Below are positions 62,221 through 64,000 of a DNA stretch of 64,000 bases, piece after piece. The stretch covers positions 643,001 through 707,000 of the forward strand of contig NZ_AP018560.1 in the NCBI RefSeq assembly GCF_003967035.1, written 5' to 3'. Position numbers and translations under genes: made by a program. The stretch is from Aerosticca soli (GTDB lineage Bacteria > Pseudomonadota > Gammaproteobacteria > Xanthomonadales > Rhodanobacteraceae). How positions within the stretch are numbered: the first letter of the stretch is position 1; every line of letters begins with the position of its first letter. Below the pieces are notes generated by a model. The model was given only the letters and a program-made list of their open reading frames with translations. It made no database searches and had not been told where the DNA came from.

Positions 62221-63087
62221 GTGAGTCAGAGAAAATCCTATGCCGTCGGCACCGGCCTGTTCATCGTGCTCGGCTTCGCCACGCTGGGCTATCTGGCCAC
62301 CCAGACCACGTCGGTCGCCAACATGAAACTCGGCGACACCTACACGGTGGACGCGCAGTTCGCCAACATCGGCCAGCTCAAGGAGCGCGCGCCGGTGAAG
62401 GTGGCCGGGGTACGCATCGGCCAGGTCAAGTCCATCGAGCTGCTGCCCGGCAAGGAAGCCGCCGAGGTCAAGCTCGCCATCGACAAGCGCTTCAACGCGA
62501 TCCCGGCCGATTCGGTCGCCAACATCTTCACCAGCGGCCTGCTCGGCGACCAGTACGTCGGCATACAGTACGGTCATGCCAAGCAGAGCCTCACCGATGG
62601 CGGTCACCTCGCGCTCACCCGGCCTTCGCAGCAGCTTGAGGACATGCTCGGCAAGTTCTTCGGTGCCGGCGGCGTGGCCGACAACCTGGACGGCAGCTAC
62701 ACCTTGAAGGCGCGGTTTTCCAATGTCGGTTCGCTGTCCGTCGGCGCGCCGGTGAAGATGTCCGGCGTGGCCATCGGCCGGGTGTCCGCGGTGGATGTCG
62801 ACCCGGTCAAGCTCGACGCCGTGGTCAAGCTCGCCATCGACAAGAAATATAATCAGATTCCCGACGATTCGGCGGCAGCGGTATTCACCAGCGGGCTGAT
62901 CGGCAGCCAGTTCGTCGCCATCCAGCCCGGCGGCTCGCCCGATGCGCTCAAGGACGGCGACGAGCTGGTGCTGACCCAGTCGGCGCTGCAGCTGGAAGAC
63001 CTGATCGGCAAGTTTCTGGTCAACGGTTCTTCGGGCGACGCCCGCAAGCCGGATCAGTCGCCGCCCACTGCGCCATCCGGCAAGTGA
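62221..63087 (+). CDS. mlaD: MlaD substrate-binding protein with two tandem MCE domains
   Basis: A 288-residue protein starting with GTG at 62221 (MSQRKSYAVGTGLFIVLGFA). One N-terminal membrane anchor (about 8-25) is followed by two MCE domains. The first runs about 38-130 (FANIGQLKERAPVKVAGVRI; FNAIPADSVANIFTSGLLGD) and the second about 155-250 (FSNVGSLSVGAPVKMSGVAI; YNQIPDDSAAAVFTSGLIGS). Usual MlaD is about 180 residues with one MCE domain. The two copies are clearly similar to each other, so this is an internal duplication. A Pro/Ser-rich tail ends the protein. Confidence 0.94.
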   Translation: MSQRKSYAVGTGLFIVLGFATLGYLATQTTSVANMKLGDTYTVDAQFANIGQLKERAPVKVAGVRIGQVKSIELLPGKEAAEVKLAIDKRFNAIPADSVANIFTSGLLGDQYVGIQYGHAKQSLTDGGHLALTRPSQQLEDMLGKFFGAGGVADNLDGSYTLKARFSNVGSLSVGAPVKMSGVAIGRVSAVDVDPVKLDAVVKLAIDKKYNQIPDDSAAAVFTSGLIGSQFVAIQPGGSPDALKDGDELVLTQSALQLEDLIGKFLVNGSSGDARKPDQSPPTAPSGK

Positions 63088-63116
63088 CCCATCCCCTTCA
63101 CCCCAGGAGTTTTTGC

Positions 63117-63812
63117 ATGTTCCGTCAGCTGGCCTTTGCGATCGCCCTCGCCTGCGGCACCGTCGCCGCCGCGCCCGTTCTCGCCCAGGAGACCGCACCG
63201 GCATCGGCCGAGGCCTCGAGCCCGCAGCAGATCGTTCAATCGGTGATCCAGGAGCTCAACAAGACCGTGGTCGGCCACCGTCAGGAATTGCAGAACGACA
63301 AGGAAAAACTGATCGAAGTGATCGACAAGGTCCTGTTGCCGCACTTCGACATCGATTACGCCTCCATTCTGGTGCTCGGCCAGCACGCCCGCGAGGCGAC
63401 GCCGGAACAACGTCAGCGTTTTGCCAAGGCCTTCTACGATTCGATCACCCACCGCTATGCCGAAGGTCTGCTCAAGTACACCCAGGGTTCGGTGCGCGTC
63501 CTGCCTTTCAATGGGGACCTCAACGAACGCCGCACCATCGTGCGCACGCAGGTGGTGATGGAGGAGGGCAAGACCGCCTCGGTGGATTTCGCCTTCCGCA
63601 AGGGTCGCAACGGCGATTGGAAAGCCTATGACGTCATCATCGAGGGCATCTCCTACGTCACCAACTACCGCAACCAGGTCGATGCCGAGATCCGCAAGGT
63701 CGGTATCGAGCAACTGATCAAGAACCTGGAGACGCAGGGCGAGAAGGCGCTGCAGAAGATGGAACAGGACGCCCCGCAGGGCGGCAAGCCGGCGGCTACG
63801 CCTTCAACATGA
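63117..63812 (+). CDS. mlaC: Periplasmic phospholipid-binding protein MlaC
   Basis: A 231-residue exported protein. The start at 63117 has CAGGAG upstream and gives a signal peptide (MFRQLAFAIALACGTVAAAP, cut near VLAQE). The mature part shows the MlaC/Ttg2D pattern: KVLLPHFDIDYASILVLGQH, RFAKAFYDSITHRYAEGLLK and WKAYDVIIEGISYVTNYRNQ. It ferries lipids between MlaD in the inner membrane and the outer-membrane MlaA complex; mlaA is not in the window. It overlaps mlaB by four bases. Confidence 0.95.
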   Translation: MFRQLAFAIALACGTVAAAPVLAQETAPASAEASSPQQIVQSVIQELNKTVVGHRQELQNDKEKLIEVIDKVLLPHFDIDYASILVLGQHAREATPEQRQRFAKAFYDSITHRYAEGLLKYTQGSVRVLPFNGDLNERRTIVRTQVVMEEGKTASVDFAFRKGRNGDWKAYDVIIEGISYVTNYRNQVDAEIRKVGIEQLIKNLETQGEKALQKMEQDAPQGGKPAATPST

Positions 63813-64000
63813 CGCAGACGGAAGCCTTCAGCCTGACGCGCCCCGAGGCCGGTACGCTCGGCCTTCAGGGCAGTTTGAGTTTTGCCACCGCCGCACGCGC
63901 CCTGCGCCTCATCGAGGCGGCGGTGGCGGCCGAACAGCCGCAGCGGCTGGACCTGTCGCCGCTCCGGCACGGCGACAGCGCCGGGCTGGCCTGCCTGCTG
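63809..64000 (+). CDS. mlaB: MlaB STAS-domain protein, cut by the right edge
   Basis: The ATG at 63809 overlaps the mlaC stop (ATGA). The visible 64 residues begin MTQTEAFSLTRPEAGTLGLQ and reach QRLDLSPLRHGDSAGLACLL, the STAS-domain loop of MlaB-like NTP-binding proteins. MlaB binds and stabilises the MlaF ATPase. The rest lies beyond the window. Confidence 0.85.
   Translation, partial: MTQTEAFSLTRPEAGTLGLQGSLSFATAARALRLIEAAVAAEQPQRLDLSPLRHGDSAGLACLL

Overview
The window is a GC-rich gammaproteobacterial chromosome segment. Gene order and content (metY-rimP-nusA-infB-rbfA-truB-rpsO-pnp, a class III phaE-phaC pair, a fused sulfate adenylyltransferase/APS kinase, sucA-sucB-lpd, mlaFEDCB) suggest Lysobacterales (Xanthomonadales), perhaps Rhodanobacteraceae. 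That placement is inferred from memory of gene content; no database was searched.

1-13.5 kb is one end of an integrative and conjugative element (ICE) of the ICEclc/PFGI-1 type. Nearly all its core genes run leftwards, in the order BisR-like regulator, alpA, parA, a HicA-like Shi candidate, a ParB/BisD-like protein, a DUF2857/FlhC-like BisC candidate, an STY4528-family replication protein, a TIGR03761-family protein, a DUF3158/InrR-like protein, ssb and topB. This is the order I recall for the bistability and transfer-competence control module of ICEclc. The cargo is a short cation-efflux transporter, a decayed membrane-protein gene and a DUF305 copper-type membrane protein. The element ends at an 18-bp att site at 13506-13523, a 17/18 copy of the 3' end of the tRNA-Gly gene at 13628-13703. 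A consensus promoter points outwards just inside that end. The integrase, the other att site and the conjugation genes lie off the left edge.

13.6-16.2 kb is a tRNA region: tRNA-Gly(GCC), tRNA-Cys(GCA), a tRNA-Leu(UAA) gene interrupted after U34 by a 216-nt group I intron, a TPR-sulfotransferase gene on the opposite strand, and the initiator tRNA-fMet. The intron is the most striking single element in the window.

16.2-25.5 kb holds the conserved transcription/translation cluster rimP, nusA, infB, rbfA, truB, rpsO, pnp. 25.6-33.5 kb holds phaE-phaC, mtnA-gtrA, gyrA, an Hsp20 gene and a CbpA-type J protein. 33.7-43.5 kb, on the minus strand, holds a PilH-like response regulator, acuI, a LOG-family hydrolase, lpdA, sucB, sucA, an uncharacterised protein and a RoxA-type ribosomal hydroxylase.

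43.6-53.6 kb encodes almost all of assimilatory sulfate reduction: cysJ, cysI, cysH, sat-cysC, the LysR regulator cysB, siroheme synthase cysG and cysteine synthase. PAPS made by Sat-CysC feeds CysH, CysJI reduces the sulfite, CysG supplies the siroheme of CysI, and CysK fixes the sulfide. 53.7-60.5 kb holds a glutathione transferase gene, purB, fumC, rdgB, rph, yicC and gmk. The window ends in mlaF-mlaE-mlaD-mlaC-mlaB (the last cut), a phospholipid-trafficking operon whose MlaD carries two tandem MCE domains instead of one.
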